This document shows, piece by piece, positions 33,984 through 44,784 of a stretch of 64,000 nt of DNA; positions within the stretch are counted from its first letter, which is position 1, and every line of letters starts with the position of its first letter. The notes beneath the pieces are model-generated. The model ran no database searches and was not told the origin of the DNA. It saw only the letters and a list, made by a program, of their open reading frames with translations. The position numbers were made by a program, and so were the translations under genes. Source of the stretch: Liopterus haemorrhoidalis (Eukaryota > Arthropoda > Insecta > Coleoptera > Dytiscidae); the NCBI GenBank assembly GCA_963971575.1, contig OZ020617.1:42318606-42382605 (forward strand). The letters are read 5' to 3'.

Positions 33984-34382
33984 TAGACTACTATGTCACG
34001 CAAGCCCTGACAGCCCATGGGTCTTTTAAGTCCTTCACCCTGAGAATTGGGAAGGACCAGGACGACGACTGTACCTACTGCGGCGCAGTCGACACAGCCG
34101 AACAAACACTATTCGTATGCGGGAGATGGACCACAGAAAGATTGTGAGCATACATGATAACAGGAGAGAACCTGACACCCGACAACATGGTCCAGGTTAT
34201 GCGGCACTCTAGGGAAAACTGGGAAACGGTTCGCCAGATGTTGTCAGCCATTATGAAGAGGAAGGAGACAGACAGGAAAAAAAAGGCAAGCAGGGTTTTT
34301 AGTCGGCCAATTGAAGGAGATTCCGACACTACCAGATTGGTGTCTATAAAAGATTTTCCCTGAATAAAAAAAAAAAAAGATC

Positions 34383-34426
34383 TAGCTGACCTGTTTCGAA
34401 ATATTTTATTTCTTCATCAGAACTAC
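34383..34426 (-). ncRNA. Hammerhead ribozyme-like motif, left arm
   Basis: Minus strand: TAGTT, CTGATGA (34414-34420), stem GAAATA/TATTTC, GAAA (34394-34397), CAGGTC, AGCTA. Stem I has four Watson-Crick pairs plus one G-U. Confidence 0.55.
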
Positions 34427-34611
34427 ACAAATGATAGTAAAATGATAATATAATAAGTAAGAATTTAAAATATAAAAATTACAATTTGAAATATAAAATA
34501 TAAATAAATATAAAAACATATATTTTTTATTTTTATATTTATTTATATTTTACATTTCAAATTGTAATTTTTATATTTTAAATTCTTACTTCTTATATTC
34601 TAACATTTGTG

Positions 34612-34655
34612 TAGCTCCTGATGAAGAAATAAAATATTTCGAAACTGGTCAGCTA
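34612..34655 (+). ncRNA. Hammerhead ribozyme, best candidate
   Basis: Reads TAGCT (stem I), C, CTGATGA (34618-34624), one extra A, GAAATA-AAA-TATTTC (stem II, six pairs), GAAA (34641-34644), CTGG (one-pair stem III) and TC (34649-34650, the predicted cleavage site), then AGCTA pairing with TAGCT. This is the minimal type I layout known from Penelope-like elements. The extra A next to stem II is the only departure. Confidence 0.65.
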
Positions 34656-34794
34656 GATCTAGTTGTATCATTTATGTCCACATATTTTTAATTTTTTATT
34701 TTTAATTATTTTTTTTATTTTTCATTTTTTATTTTTATATTTATTTATATTTTATATAAATAAATATAAAAATGTAATATTAAATGTAATATTA

Positions 34795-35515
34795 CAATGG
34801 TAATAAGCAGGATAAAAATGCAACACAAGATAAAAATAGATGACAAAATAATAGAACAGGTAGGAAAATTCAAATACCTAGGTACAGTTTTCGCCGAAGA
34901 TAGAAAAATGGATGAAGAAATTATGGAAAGAGTAGGTGCAGCAGGAAGAATGTTCAACAGCATCAAAGCACCGTTCTTAACTAAAAAAGAAATACCAACT
35001 AACATCAAGGTAGAGATCTTCAAAAAAGTGACAGTACCAATTTTGACATATGCCTCAGAATCCTGGACCACTACAGAGACGCACATGTCTAAAATAAGAA
35101 GCTCCGAAATGAGATTTTTAAGGAAAATCGAAGGTAAAACAAAACTGGACAGAATAAGAAATGAAGTATTTAGGGAAAAACTAGGCACAAAACCAGTAGA
35201 GACTATAATAGAAGAAGGACAGCTAAGATGGCTGGGACATATACACAGAATGAGTGAAGACAAAATAGTAAAAAGAGTTTATGAAGCAAGAACAGTGAAG
35301 AAAGTTAGACCAGGAAGACCGAGAAAAACCTGGCAACAAGAAACAAAAGAAGCTGCAACGAAGAGAGGCGTAAAGTGGGAGGAGATAAGAAAATATACAA
35401 AGGACAGAACACGATGGAAAGAAATATGGAGAACAATACCAGAAAATAAGTAACTCGATTATAGCCATACACCGCAAAGTAGAAAGGCTTCAGGATTAAG
35501 TAAGTAAGTATTTAT
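34795..35515 (+). pseudogene. RTE-type LINE 3' fragment with open frame
   Basis: 218 codons without a stop: FKYLGTVFAEDRKMDEEIME, VTVPILTYASESWTTTETHM, SEMRFLRKIEGKTKLDRIRN, GQLRWLGHIHRMSEDKIVKR, VRPGRPRKTWQQETKE and DRTRWKEIWRTIPENK. This is the thumb/C-terminal part of an RTE-like ORF; endonuclease and palm are missing, and the methionine is incidental. It ends with a short 3' UTR and a GATTAAGTAAGTAAGT tail. The same PLE-type A+T-rich DNA flanks it on both sides, so it is an insertion into that region. Confidence 0.88.
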
Positions 35516-35892
35516 ATTTTATATTTTAAACTGTAATTTTTATATTTTAAATTCTTCCAAGGTTCACATTAATAATATTGACTTTAAAATCTATTATACA
35601 ATTCAACTTTATACATTTGTTGTTTTTTTACTTGTTTTTGAAATTAAACAGTATACGAATTATTCTTCATTAAAATCCTTAGTACCCAATTTTTGTTTTT
35701 GTGTTACCTTGTTTTTCTCCTTTGGGTCGCGACATGAACGTAGTTTCCTGATTTGGTTGCGGCTAAAATGGTTATGAACCTTGGTCTAGATTTTAAAGCA
35801 TTACGATATCATAAACGTTGTACTCTATATATTTTTATTATTCATATGGTGACTTTTGGTACAGTTCTCGAACATCTTCATTTTCAGACTTA

Positions 35893-36474
35893 TACCCTTT
35901 TCACACTAGAACTTTAAGACGAGTGAACTTAAAGTTCACCGATGTTTAACTTCGGTATGCTTTCACACTTAATGTTTAAATCTCTGGTGCTGTCATCAGC
36001 TACAGTAATTTTGTCCTTAAGTTACCGTCATGAAATTACCAGTTTTGAACTGTCTGCGCAGACGCACATTTTGAATTATTATAAACAAATATGGATATTT
36101 CATTTCATTCTACAATAAAGACACTACAATAAAGAATATATTACACCTGTATTAACATGTAAGTCGATACATTTTATCTCAATTATTGTAGCTCTGTATT
36201 TTATTAAACACGTTATTAAATTATTATAACAAGTACAAACTTCTTATAACGTCGATATACTACAGTATTCTTGTTTATGATAATATAAAATGTTGACAGC
36301 TCAAGGAGAATTTTTTATAATAGAAATTAAGTTGGCAATGCGGACGATGTTTAAGACACAGATCTCTGTCTTAAACATCGCTTGTATTTAGACGAGGCCA
36401 TACGGTTTCACATTAGCTTTTAAAGATACATTCACTTTAACATCCGATCTTAAAGTTCTAGTTTGAAAAGGGTA
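35893..36474 (-). mobile_element. Harbinger-like MITE, copy B3
   Basis: 582 bp, same TIRs as B1 and B2. The left flank is TTA and the right flank TGA, so the target duplication has one mismatch. Same orientation as B2. Confidence 0.85.
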
Positions 36475-36477
36475 TGA

Positions 36478-37311
36478 GTTGTTGTCAATCATATTCGGAA
36501 AGCTTAGAGAAATACTTGGACAGCCTTGATATAGAAATGTGGGTTTTTAACAAATTTAAAAAGATATGAACATAATTAAGCCATATTTTACCAGTATATC
36601 TGACCATTGTGACCAACATACCCTTCATAAAAAAATGTCTATTACATTTCGTCTTACGAGATCCCGTAAAAACCATTTTGTTTGTTGTAGCTACCTTCTT
36701 CTTATCTTGCTTATTCGTGAACAGTATTTAAAGCAAAAATTTAAAATACTCTAGCGTATAATATCAGCGTCCCAACTGGAAGTTAAGATAGGGGAGACTT
36801 AAGATATGTTTCTCCCGATTCTCGACCTTTGTATTTTATAGAAGTTACGTGATCAGTGTTCATCGTAAGATTTTTGTTTCCACTAGAAACAAAACTATAT
36901 CCTCACGTGTTATAAAACGTATATTTTTTTCAATGCAGTTATATAATGCAGATAATAAAATTTTATCAATTTTTTAATATTAAGAACCCTAGAGTCTTAT
37001 CTACTTTGCATCGATAAACATACGTTGTTTCGCATATGCATCGATGATTAATAAGGAACATTAAATTCAATATAAAACGAATAAATTCATCGTCTTGAAC
37101 AGTTATCTTTTTAGCAGAAGAGTCGGGACCAATACTTGCGAGATGTTATGCATTTGTAATCATTGAATTGTATAAACATTCAACTGCGGCTGTGGCATTA
37201 CATATTTTTCATTGTTTCCACGACTAATATTTTTATGATTTCTTTAATTTGGTCCGCTGATCTTTATAAAAGTCAGCCACGTGATATAGCACCTTCTGTT
37301 TTACCTTGAAC
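36478..37311. other. No recognisable feature
   Basis: A+T-rich; no ORF of known type and no repeat match. Confidence 0.5.
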
Positions 37312-37694
37312 CTTTAGACCAGGGTTTCCCAACTTTTTTATCGGTTAACCTCCTACATACAAAAAAAAAAAATACATTTTTAGCCCCCAAATTAAATGCT
37401 TTAGTTACTAATTCAAACATAAATAATAATAAAACTTATTGCAAAAAAATATATTGATTACAAAAATAAACCTGCATAAATATAATTAAATTAATAAATA
37501 AATATTTTCGTCAACTATGAATTACAATTAAAACCACAGGTAAATACTTCAATGGGAATATTATGGTAGAATCTATCACAATATTCCTGATTCCCTGATT
37601 TTTCATCTACCAGGTAGATGAATAACCAGAATTTCTGTTATGTCTGGCAGAAAATTACACAATTTTATCCTTAAGTCGCCTCTTTTGGATATAT

Positions 37695-38100
37695 CTATAC
37701 TCTATCTCTGAAAGCCTGATAGTAATAAATCATTTTTCAGGCAGTTACCAGTGGCGAGCACATTTTAAACACGTTTAAATTGTTTTTTTGTATTTCTATA
37801 TTACTATTTATCATTTTATAAAACGCACGCCTGTGACTATATTTATCATATCATTAAACACACCCCTGTGACCATATTTTTCCTCAAAATTTTATGGTCT
37901 AATTTTTATGGCCTATTGTGTTTAACCCTAGTTCGTATTCCCATATACTATGTGCGGCACACTCTGTTATTTTTAACAATATTTCGTTTCGAACTATTCA
38001 TATTTTGTCGCTTTTCTTTTACCGCTTCTGTGTGATAATACAATAACTTTTTACAAATAATAAATTATATTACTATCAGTCTTTCGGAGATAGAGTATAG
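37695..38100. mobile_element. Family C MITE, copy C1
   Basis: About 406 bp with long TIRs beginning CTATACTCTATCTC and continuing GAAAG..CTGATAGTAATA. The flanking TA suggests a Tc1/mariner-type MITE. Sister copy C2 at 60088-60469. Confidence 0.8.
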
Positions 38101-38319
38101 CCTGTTTCTATTCTTAGTTAAGAAATTAATCTTGTCTAAATCAGGCTTCAACAAAATAAGAACCAGGGAACCTTATTAACAAGGTTCCCACAATGGTATT
38201 TAATTTTAGATATTTATTTCGAATTTCAAAATTGTCCCAAATTGCTTCATGTCCTATAATGTTGAACATAGATTTGACTATAAATTTAATATTACAATTA
38301 CTTAATGGAACGCTAAATC

Positions 38320-38450
38320 CATGACGAAGGACAGAAATAAATGGAAAGAGTTATGGAAACAATTATCAACTTTAGCAGAAACTCGGAAACTACAACACAG
38401 CCTGACACTTAACGTTAAAAAAGGCTAAAGGATTAAGTAAGTAAATAAAC
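38320..38450 (+). pseudogene. RTE-type LINE 3' tail
   Basis: TKDRNKWKELWKQLS, then AGGATTAAGTAAGTAAATAA. The last codons and the GATTAAGTAAGT tail match the RTE at 34795-35515. It is severely 5' truncated and inserted in the hAT element. Confidence 0.7.
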
Positions 38451-38570
38451 AATTATTGAATACGAATAAAGAATTACCGACCCCCAATCGACATTTTGGC
38501 ATATATCGACCAACAGGTTCAAGCTGACTGAATCCTAAGGGGTCGATATCGACCCCGTTGGGAAATTCTG

Positions 38571-39991
38571 CATTAGACGTTTAAGATTGTTCTTCTTTCG
38601 ACATTGTACGAGGTTTGATAAACAATTAGAGCACTGCATACGTTTCTTAAAATCCAGTAAGATTAGTTTCTTTGGATGAGCAACGTGTCTGTGTGATATA
38701 TTATTTCTAATTTGTAAAGGCAGCGACAGAAACACTTAAACTTTTGATAACAGCATTTGGAGAAAATGGACGTAGATTTGGACTTATTAAAGATAGTAGA
38801 AATTCAACCAAGGGTGATGAGAGTTTACATAGGCCTTCAATTTCTAAAATCGACGAAAAGGTTAGCCTGGTTCGTCAATTAAACCGTGCCAATGATTAAT
38901 TGTTAGAGATTGTAGAAGAAATAGAAATACAGGTCTTGTCAAGATATTTTCACCAATATCGACAGTCACACTCGACAATCGAGTCATTCTCGTACTCCAT
39001 CAACCATACTGTCGAGGACGCTGTTAAAGAGATGCTGTTTTCAAACGATTGAAGAAATAAATAAATAGAAAACTGATCTAAAAGCGATTCCAAAAAATGC
39101 AAAAATACAAAATGTGTTTCCAGAAGAGGAAAAGACGCTATCAGTAATCTGTAGTCGCAAAAGGGCTGTATTTTTAAAGCGATAATTTAAATATTTAAAT
39201 GTAAAATAATGTATTGTCATTCAAGTTTTATGATGCTATTCCGAGATATTTTTGATCGTATATGACTAAAGTATTTAGCTATTTATGACAATATGATTTT
39301 TGAATCGATTTCTTGAAGGTCTAACAGATTTGTTCTTTCTGTCTGATATGTAGTAGATGTCACCAACACCACTTACTATTAAGAAAGTCTTCAGGTGTGT
39401 ATCGTCCTTTTGATTATCCATGTTTTTCAGCCATACAAAAATAATAGGAACACGAGTATCTTCATCGTACTATTTTGGTGTTATTTCTTTTCACAAATTT
39501 ATTAGTTAACAGCGCCACGAATCATCTTTGTAATATTTACTAATATTTTGTTCCTAAGATTATTTGTCTTTTAACACAATTCAGTTTTTTTCCAGGAAGT
39601 AAAATCTGTACACAAATTTACTGTTATTACCTAATAAAAATTTATGAATACGCCTCTGTTATGGAAGAAAACATATATTAGCATTATAAAAATCTATATG
39701 GACGTCATTTTGAGAAAATTGATGGCTATATCAATTTCGGATGTCATGTCTGCTTTGAGCAAACAGATTCCAACAAACAGTTTACAGAACATTAAAGGCA
39801 AATCTTGGGAGATTTTTCAATCACTAGAGTTATACAAACAATTTTTTACTTGTTTGAAAATGTAATAATTAAGATCAGAAAGATTTGATAAAAATTTTCA
39901 GAATAAAATTTTAAAATGATATCTCAAATGTGTAACAAATAAAATTTGGAGGTATGAAACGGACGACAATTTCAGATGTATCTGGGTAAAA
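38571..39991. other. No recognisable gene
   Basis: Short ORFs without known motifs (e.g. 39644-39865). No repeat match seen. Confidence 0.4.
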
Positions 39992-40226
39992 AGTTCATGG
40001 GGAGCTGTAAAAGAAAAGATGATTATAAAGTCTTTTAAGAAATGCAGTTAAAGCAACGCATTGGACAGTATCGAAGATGACTTGGTTTTTGAAGAGAATT
40101 ACAGCAATAGTTCAGACGAATATAATACGAAGAGTGACATTAACGAGACGATTGATAATGCAGATAGTGAAGATAAACAGAATGTTGCTGGTACAAGTTA
40201 TCGTAATAATAAATATTTTTTGTAGG
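39992..40226 (+). pseudogene. pogo/Tigger-type transposase C-terminal remnant
   Basis: Encodes SSWGAVKEKMIIKSFKKCS, a stop, SNALDSIEDDLVFEENYSNS and an acidic tail. The 'WxxVxxxxIxxSFKKCGISNALDGxED' pattern is the C-terminal end of pogo/Tigger/jerky-like transposases. The DDE catalytic core is not present upstream. Confidence 0.65.
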
Positions 40227-40474
40227 AAATTTGGGGTACGTATTATCGTCCAGTGCGTATTATGGTTCGAAAAATGGAACTAGATTTTGTAATCTAGCGA
40301 ATTTTAATGAGTGAACTTTTGACCAATTGTTTTTAACATTGTAGATCGGACTTATTTTAGAATTATTTGTAGGTTAAAGTAGCTTAAGTAAAATATCAGT
40401 ATCATTAGAACTTGAAAATTAATCTGTCAATTAAAAACCAAATTTGACATTTGAAGTTTGAACAGTTATATTTT

Positions 40475-41580
40475 ACTTATTTATTTATTTATTTATTTAT
40501 TTATTTGAGTTTGAGTTGTTTACGGGACGAACCCAAAAATAACAACTACAAATTAATTATAAAAAAATACATGACATTAAAACATATCTATTGTACATAA
40601 TAATTTGTGCATGTTACAGATTTAACAGATTAAGTAATAACAATAATAATAATATATATATAAATTACTTTGAATATTTATATACAAGAAATAGAGATGG
40701 AAAGAAAAAAAAAATATATATGTGATATAAATTATTTAAAGGTACTTGTTTAAGAAGTGCTTATGTAAGTGAGATTTGAAAAATTTTACATTATTGTGGA
40801 ATATATCGAGATCAAGAATGGCTTCAGCCGTGTTGTATGAGACAATCAAACGGTTGATTGGTGAGTTCATCATAGAATTAGTTCGAGCAAAGTTCTGGTG
40901 TAGTAATTTATGATTTCGCAGGTTCTTATTGGGCACAGTAATGCATATCCTTTCTAGAAGATTAGGTGAATCTGTGGTACTGTTTAATATTTTATGCAGT
41001 GTTACTAAGTCTGCAATAGTTCTCCGGTCTTCTAGGCTTAATATTCTAAAATAATAACAGGTAGTAAAATACGAGTTACCACTGATTGGACTCCTAATTG
41101 ACAGATGCCTAAAAAACCTTTTTTGAATTTTCTCTATTCGTTTTGTATGTTTTTTATATTGGGGATTCCAAATTGAACTACAATAGCTCAGTTGACTTAA
41201 CACATAGGCATTGTAAAGAGCGATAAGTGGTTTAGTATCCCGAAAATATTTGCAAGTTCGTATAATAAATCCTAATGTCTTGAAAGCTTTCTTGCAAATA
41301 CTATCAATATGTGCATTAAATTAAAGTTTATTATCTAGTAATATACCTAGATCTTTGATTTCCGTTACTTCAGTTAAGATATTTAAATCAAAGTTATAAT
41401 CAAAATTTATTATAGTCTTATTTCGACTAAACGATATGTGATTGCATTTAGAATAGTTTAAAAAAAGTTTATTTATTGTACACTATTCCTGGAACCGGTC
41501 AAGGTCGGCTTGCAGTAATAGACAATCTTCAATGGTCTTAATATTTCTAAATATTTTCATATCATTTACGCGGATTAGCC
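40475..41580 (-). pseudogene. CR1/Jockey-type LINE, 5' truncated at the catalytic motif
   Basis: On the minus strand it begins within the YADD motif (NDMKIFRNIKTIEDCLLLQ), then ADLDRFQE*C, LNYSKCNHISFSRN, IKDLGILLDNKL*FNAHIDS, LYNAYVLSQLSYCSSIWNPQ and RIEKIQKRFFRHLSIRSPIS, ending SHLHKHFLNKYL at 40736. There are two in-frame stops. The 3' end is a (TAAA)n tail at 40475-40507. The last 155 codons are open. Confidence 0.85.
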
Positions 41581-42420
41581 AACATTAAAAAATGTTTGAA
41601 ATGCAGGTCTTAGATTCCATACGGAAAGCATTATGGGTTGAACAGAATTTACCCATTAGTCACGCTATAATGATGATAATTATTATTGTTAGCTCATAAA
41701 CATCCTAGTCTCACAGAGACGTAGTGCTAATCTCCTCATTACTACTGTAATGCACACAGACATGTTTACTCCAAGGAAGTAAGGATCCAGATCTACGACT
41801 CCCACGCTGACTCAATCCGGCTTAAAACCATTAACAAATGTTAAAGAAAAAATCTAATAGAAAATGAAATTTTTTAGGTAAACACTTTTTTATAATTTAA
41901 AAACTCTGTTCAAGCAGGAATGTTTTTAAGTAAAAATATGTTCATAATTAAATATTTTCGTAGGTTTTATTTTTATTTTGTTGAAATTAATTGTAGTGAA
42001 ATTTCTCATAACTGAAATAAAAACAAGAATTAAAGCACAAAACAATGTAGATATTTTTATACAATTAAACACGCTCATTAAGAAAATATTTTGCGTTTTC
42101 AGCTCCAGAGAATATGGTAATAAAATTATATGTAAATAACTTTATTTTCGGTGTAGTTTTGTTGTTCTAATGTTTTTTTTTTTTTATAATTGTTTTGTAG
42201 ATTTAAATTTAAGAAACAATAAAAGAAAAGATGTCCTTTTTGAAGTATATGTGAGAAGGTAAAATTCAAAACGTGTTTTGTCACTCAAAACTCAAAATTA
42301 AGATATTGGTACCTGTGCCTCCTTTTTTGTTAAGTACATAATATAAAATCATTAAATAATATAGACCTATTTTTGCTAATAAACATTCATTCAAATCAGT
42401 TTTTATTCTTTTTTAGTCCA
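41581..42420. other. No recognisable gene
   Basis: A+T-rich. A G+C-richer stretch near 41720-41830 is unassigned. Confidence 0.4.
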
Positions 42421-42435
42421 TTTAAACCACAAGTA

Positions 42436-42770
42436 TAAAAAATATGCTCGTGACTCATGACAATTTGAAGTGTAAACAATATGAATAAATTATAAAGGCA
42501 AGGAAGTTAGCGTGTTAATTATTTAATTAACCCTTTCCGGCCCAAATAAATTTTTATAACGTGATGTCAAAAATACGTCAAATTTTGAAAAAGGTTCTTT
42601 TTCACACTTTTGTAACTTTACATTTATGTCCATTTATATTATTTTAGTTTAAAACGGAAGAATATTTTTTTAATTATTAAAATGTCTAATCCATTATGAA
42701 ATTTAAAAATATGAAAAACGTAATGGCCATCTTCTTGTTCCTCTTTTACATGTATATTCACGGACAATTT
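42436..42770 (+). repeat. Direct repeat, left copy
   Basis: About 335 bp matching 43762-44100 at roughly 90% by eye, including TTAGCGTGTTAATTATTTAA and AACGTAATGGCCATCTTCTT. Spacing between copies is about 1.33 kb. Confidence 0.85.
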
Positions 42771-42829
42771 TATCTAAACAATCAATTCTTTACATCTCGT
42801 TGGTGAGAATGATAACAGGCAGTGGCGGT

Positions 42830-42880
42830 CATGTGTCTGTCTGTATGGTAGAAATTGTGGCGAAACGCATGTAGGAAATA
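42830..42880 (-). mobile_element. Family A fragment
   Basis: TGTCTGTCTGTATGGTAGAA then ATTGTGGCGAAACG is a diverged match to the microsatellite/3' region of family A. Confidence 0.45.
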
Positions 42881-42919
42881 TACTGCGACTTTAAAGGAAA
42901 CACACCGTTCGAAAATTAT

Positions 42920-43330
42920 TTTTTGAACGTGGCGCAAGCATTTGATAAGGCTTGGCATGAGGGGTTAAATTATAAGTTGAGAAAAATTCTTCTCAACAAA
43001 TACTTTGCTATACTGGCATCATATAACCAAGATTCTTCAAGTTTAAGCAGGAAGATGCTTACTCTTAACTTAAAGAAATTAAAGCGGGAGTTCCTCAGGG
43101 AACCATGCTTGGACCGGTCCTATGCCAAGTGAATACCAGCGACCTTCTCGAGTTAGAAAATAACACTATATTTACTTTGCTCATGACACTGCGATATTAG
43201 CAGTAAGCAACAGCAATGAGAAATCGACAGAATAGCTACAAACAGTCGGCACGCAAATATATAACTGGACAAAAAGATGGCTAATGCAGCTATATGAATC
43301 TAAATCGGTTCATATTGTCAAAAAGGGAAT
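42920..43330 (+). pseudogene. Jockey-type LINE RT palm fragment
   Basis: NVAQAFDKAWHEGLNYKLRK, ILLNKYFAILASY, then after frameshifts EIKAGVPQGTMLGP-like and ATAMRNRQ...QIYNWTKRWLMQL-like readings. The D of motif A (VAQAFDKxW) and the VPQG motif are visible; the FADD region is shifted out of frame. It lies between the two direct repeats. Confidence 0.75.
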
Positions 43331-43659
43331 CCTATGTCAGGATTACGACATCTAGACATTGTGACGCTCAGCAGTTTTAATTTAATTGACGTTTTAAAAA
43401 CATTAAAATAGAAATTTTTTAAAGTATTATTTAAAAAAATTTCATAGCATTATTGAAAAACATTTTCATTAAGTTTTCATAAAATTCTTTACTGTATATA
43501 GTTAAATTTCTCAAAATATACAATTTTTATCGTCCGGGCATAAGTTTAGTTCACTTTACGTGAAACTAAATGGCGCTAAATTTTGCGAAAGTATTTGATA
43601 AGTTATTATTATTATACAACAGGTGGGCGGTGTGAACCAATAGAAATGCTAAAGTGGGC

Positions 43660-43688
43660 GGTAGGTATGAAAAGGTTGAGTACCCCTG
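43660..43688. mobile_element. hAT-type 3' end, orphan
   Basis: GGTTGAGTACCCCTG is the inverse of a CAGGGGTACTCAACC-type hAT terminus. No 5' partner found. Confidence 0.4.
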
Positions 43689-43761
43689 ATTTAAACCATC
43701 ATTTGTTCACTAAGTTTATTCAAAATGTGACTACAATCGGAAAAAGATATTATTAAGTCTA

Positions 43762-44100
43762 ATAAAAAAATATACTCATGATTCATGACAATTTGAGGTT
43801 TAAACAATATGAATAAATTATAAAGACAACGAAGTTAGCGTGTTAATTATTTAATTAACCCTTGCCATCCCAAATAAATTTTTAAAACGTGATGTCAAAA
43901 ATACGTAAAATTTTGAAAAAGGGTCTTTTTCACACTTTTGAAACTTTACATTTATGTCCATTTATATTATTTTAGTTTAAAACGGAAGAATATTTTTTTG
44001 AATTATTAAAATGTCTCTAATCCATTATGAAATTAAAAATATGAAAAACGTAATGGCCATCTTCTTGTTCCTCTTTTACATGTATATTCAAGGACAATTT
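43762..44100 (+). repeat. Direct repeat, right copy
   Basis: Second copy of 42436-42770; differences are scattered substitutions and small indels. Confidence 0.85.
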
Positions 44101-44179
44101 AAAAACAGTTTAAAAACTATTTGTCAGCGTCCATTTTTATATTCTATACTTCGCATTTTCTTCGTAATAAGAAAATATT

Positions 44180-44524
44180 TGTCATGACGAATGAATATTG
44201 GAACTAGGTCAACCAGTAGTACAAATGCATGAACGTCGCACTGTATCGAGGCAGAGGAACCTAGCCAACTCATCTACACGTACCAGTCCACACGGCGACG
44301 ACCGAGACACCGACGCCAGAGTCGTACAACTGGTGAGCCAAGCAAGCAGCTCCCGCCTCGGAGATAGGTCCAAGCCGATCCTGGCCAACACGGGGTGGAC
44401 CGAAGACTTACCCAACTCCATGGGCAAATTCATACAATTACATTGTAAATTGGATAATATATAATGAATAAATTTGTATTGTTAAAACCAGGAGTTGTCT
44501 TTCAATAAAACCACCCACGTGACA
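44180..44524 (+). mobile_element. Solo LTR with 5-bp target duplication
   Basis: 345 bp starting TGTCATGACG and ending CCACGTGACA (TG...CA with a TGTCA/TGACA inverted end). It is flanked on both sides by ATATT (44175-44179, 44525-44529). AATAAA occurs at about 44467 near the end, consistent with an R-U5 boundary. It is G+C-richer than its surroundings. No gag, pol or primer-binding sequence adjoins it, so the internal region was lost, probably by LTR-LTR recombination. Gypsy or Bel-Pao origin is possible. ORFs inside are not informative. Confidence 0.88.
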
Positions 44525-44554
44525 ATATTAATTTCACTAATAGACGTTTTGAGT

Positions 44555-44625
44555 AGGAACCGAAATAGTTCAACAGGAATTATCGATCAGACTAATTTTT
44601 TGAAACATCGAAATTTTGAAAATAA
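44555..44625 (-). mobile_element. Family A fragment (A8)
   Basis: GGAACCGAAATAGTTCAACA, GGAATTATCGATCAGACTAA match an internal piece of family A (compare A9 near 61065-61100). Confidence 0.6.
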
Positions 44626-44784
44626 AAAAATATATGTATATATATATATTTTAAATTTATTGTCTGGTATGAAGAAAGCTATTAACGCTTTGAGTTCGAA
44701 CTAATTTTCTTGTATTATATATATAATTACATTAACATATAAGGTAATTCTGAAACGTGAAAATGCCTGTAATATATTTTTTAG

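Larger units (their letters stand above)
33575..34377 (+). pseudogene. R1-type LINE 3' end, inserted in PLE DNA
   Basis: Flanked by an exact 14-bp duplication, AGATCTAGCTGACC (33561-33574, 34378-34391), and ending in an A-tail. It encodes QWTKRLIPNIPEWLACKFRN, then after a nested insertion LDYYVTQALTAHGSFKSFTL, RIGKDQDDDCTYCGAVDTAE and QTLFVCGRWTTERL, followed by GENLTPDNMVQVM. This is the W-x-LIP-x-W and CxxC...C C-terminus of R1-clade RT ORFs. There is a stop after TTERL, and all upstream domains are missing. Confidence 0.88.
33541..34683. mobile_element. Palindromic Penelope-like terminal pair, split by a LINE
   Basis: ACATAAATGATATAACTAGA at 33544 is inverted at about 34662-34681, and the rest of the left arm resumes at 34378. 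With the LINE at 33575-34377 set aside, about 180-bp arms face each other around 34530. Each arm carries a hammerhead-type core. Inverted terminal copies are known for Penelope-like elements; that assignment is inferred from the ribozyme motif. Confidence 0.65.
37320..38570. mobile_element. hAT-type element with two nested insertions
   Basis: TIRs CAGGGTTTCCCAAC and GTTGGGAAATTCTG (12 of 14 matches), flanked by CTTTAGAC and CATTAGAC (7 of 8). Inside are a family C MITE (37695-38100) and an RTE tail (about 38320-38450). Without them the element is about 0.7 kb and has no transposase. Confidence 0.85.

Noticed and set aside
38760..39180. Possible coding traces (EDAVKEMLFSND and similar)
   Set aside because: No family motif recognised, several stops; not enough to call.
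44198..44464. 88-aa ORF with higher G+C
   Set aside because: Lies wholly within the solo LTR; no known domain.
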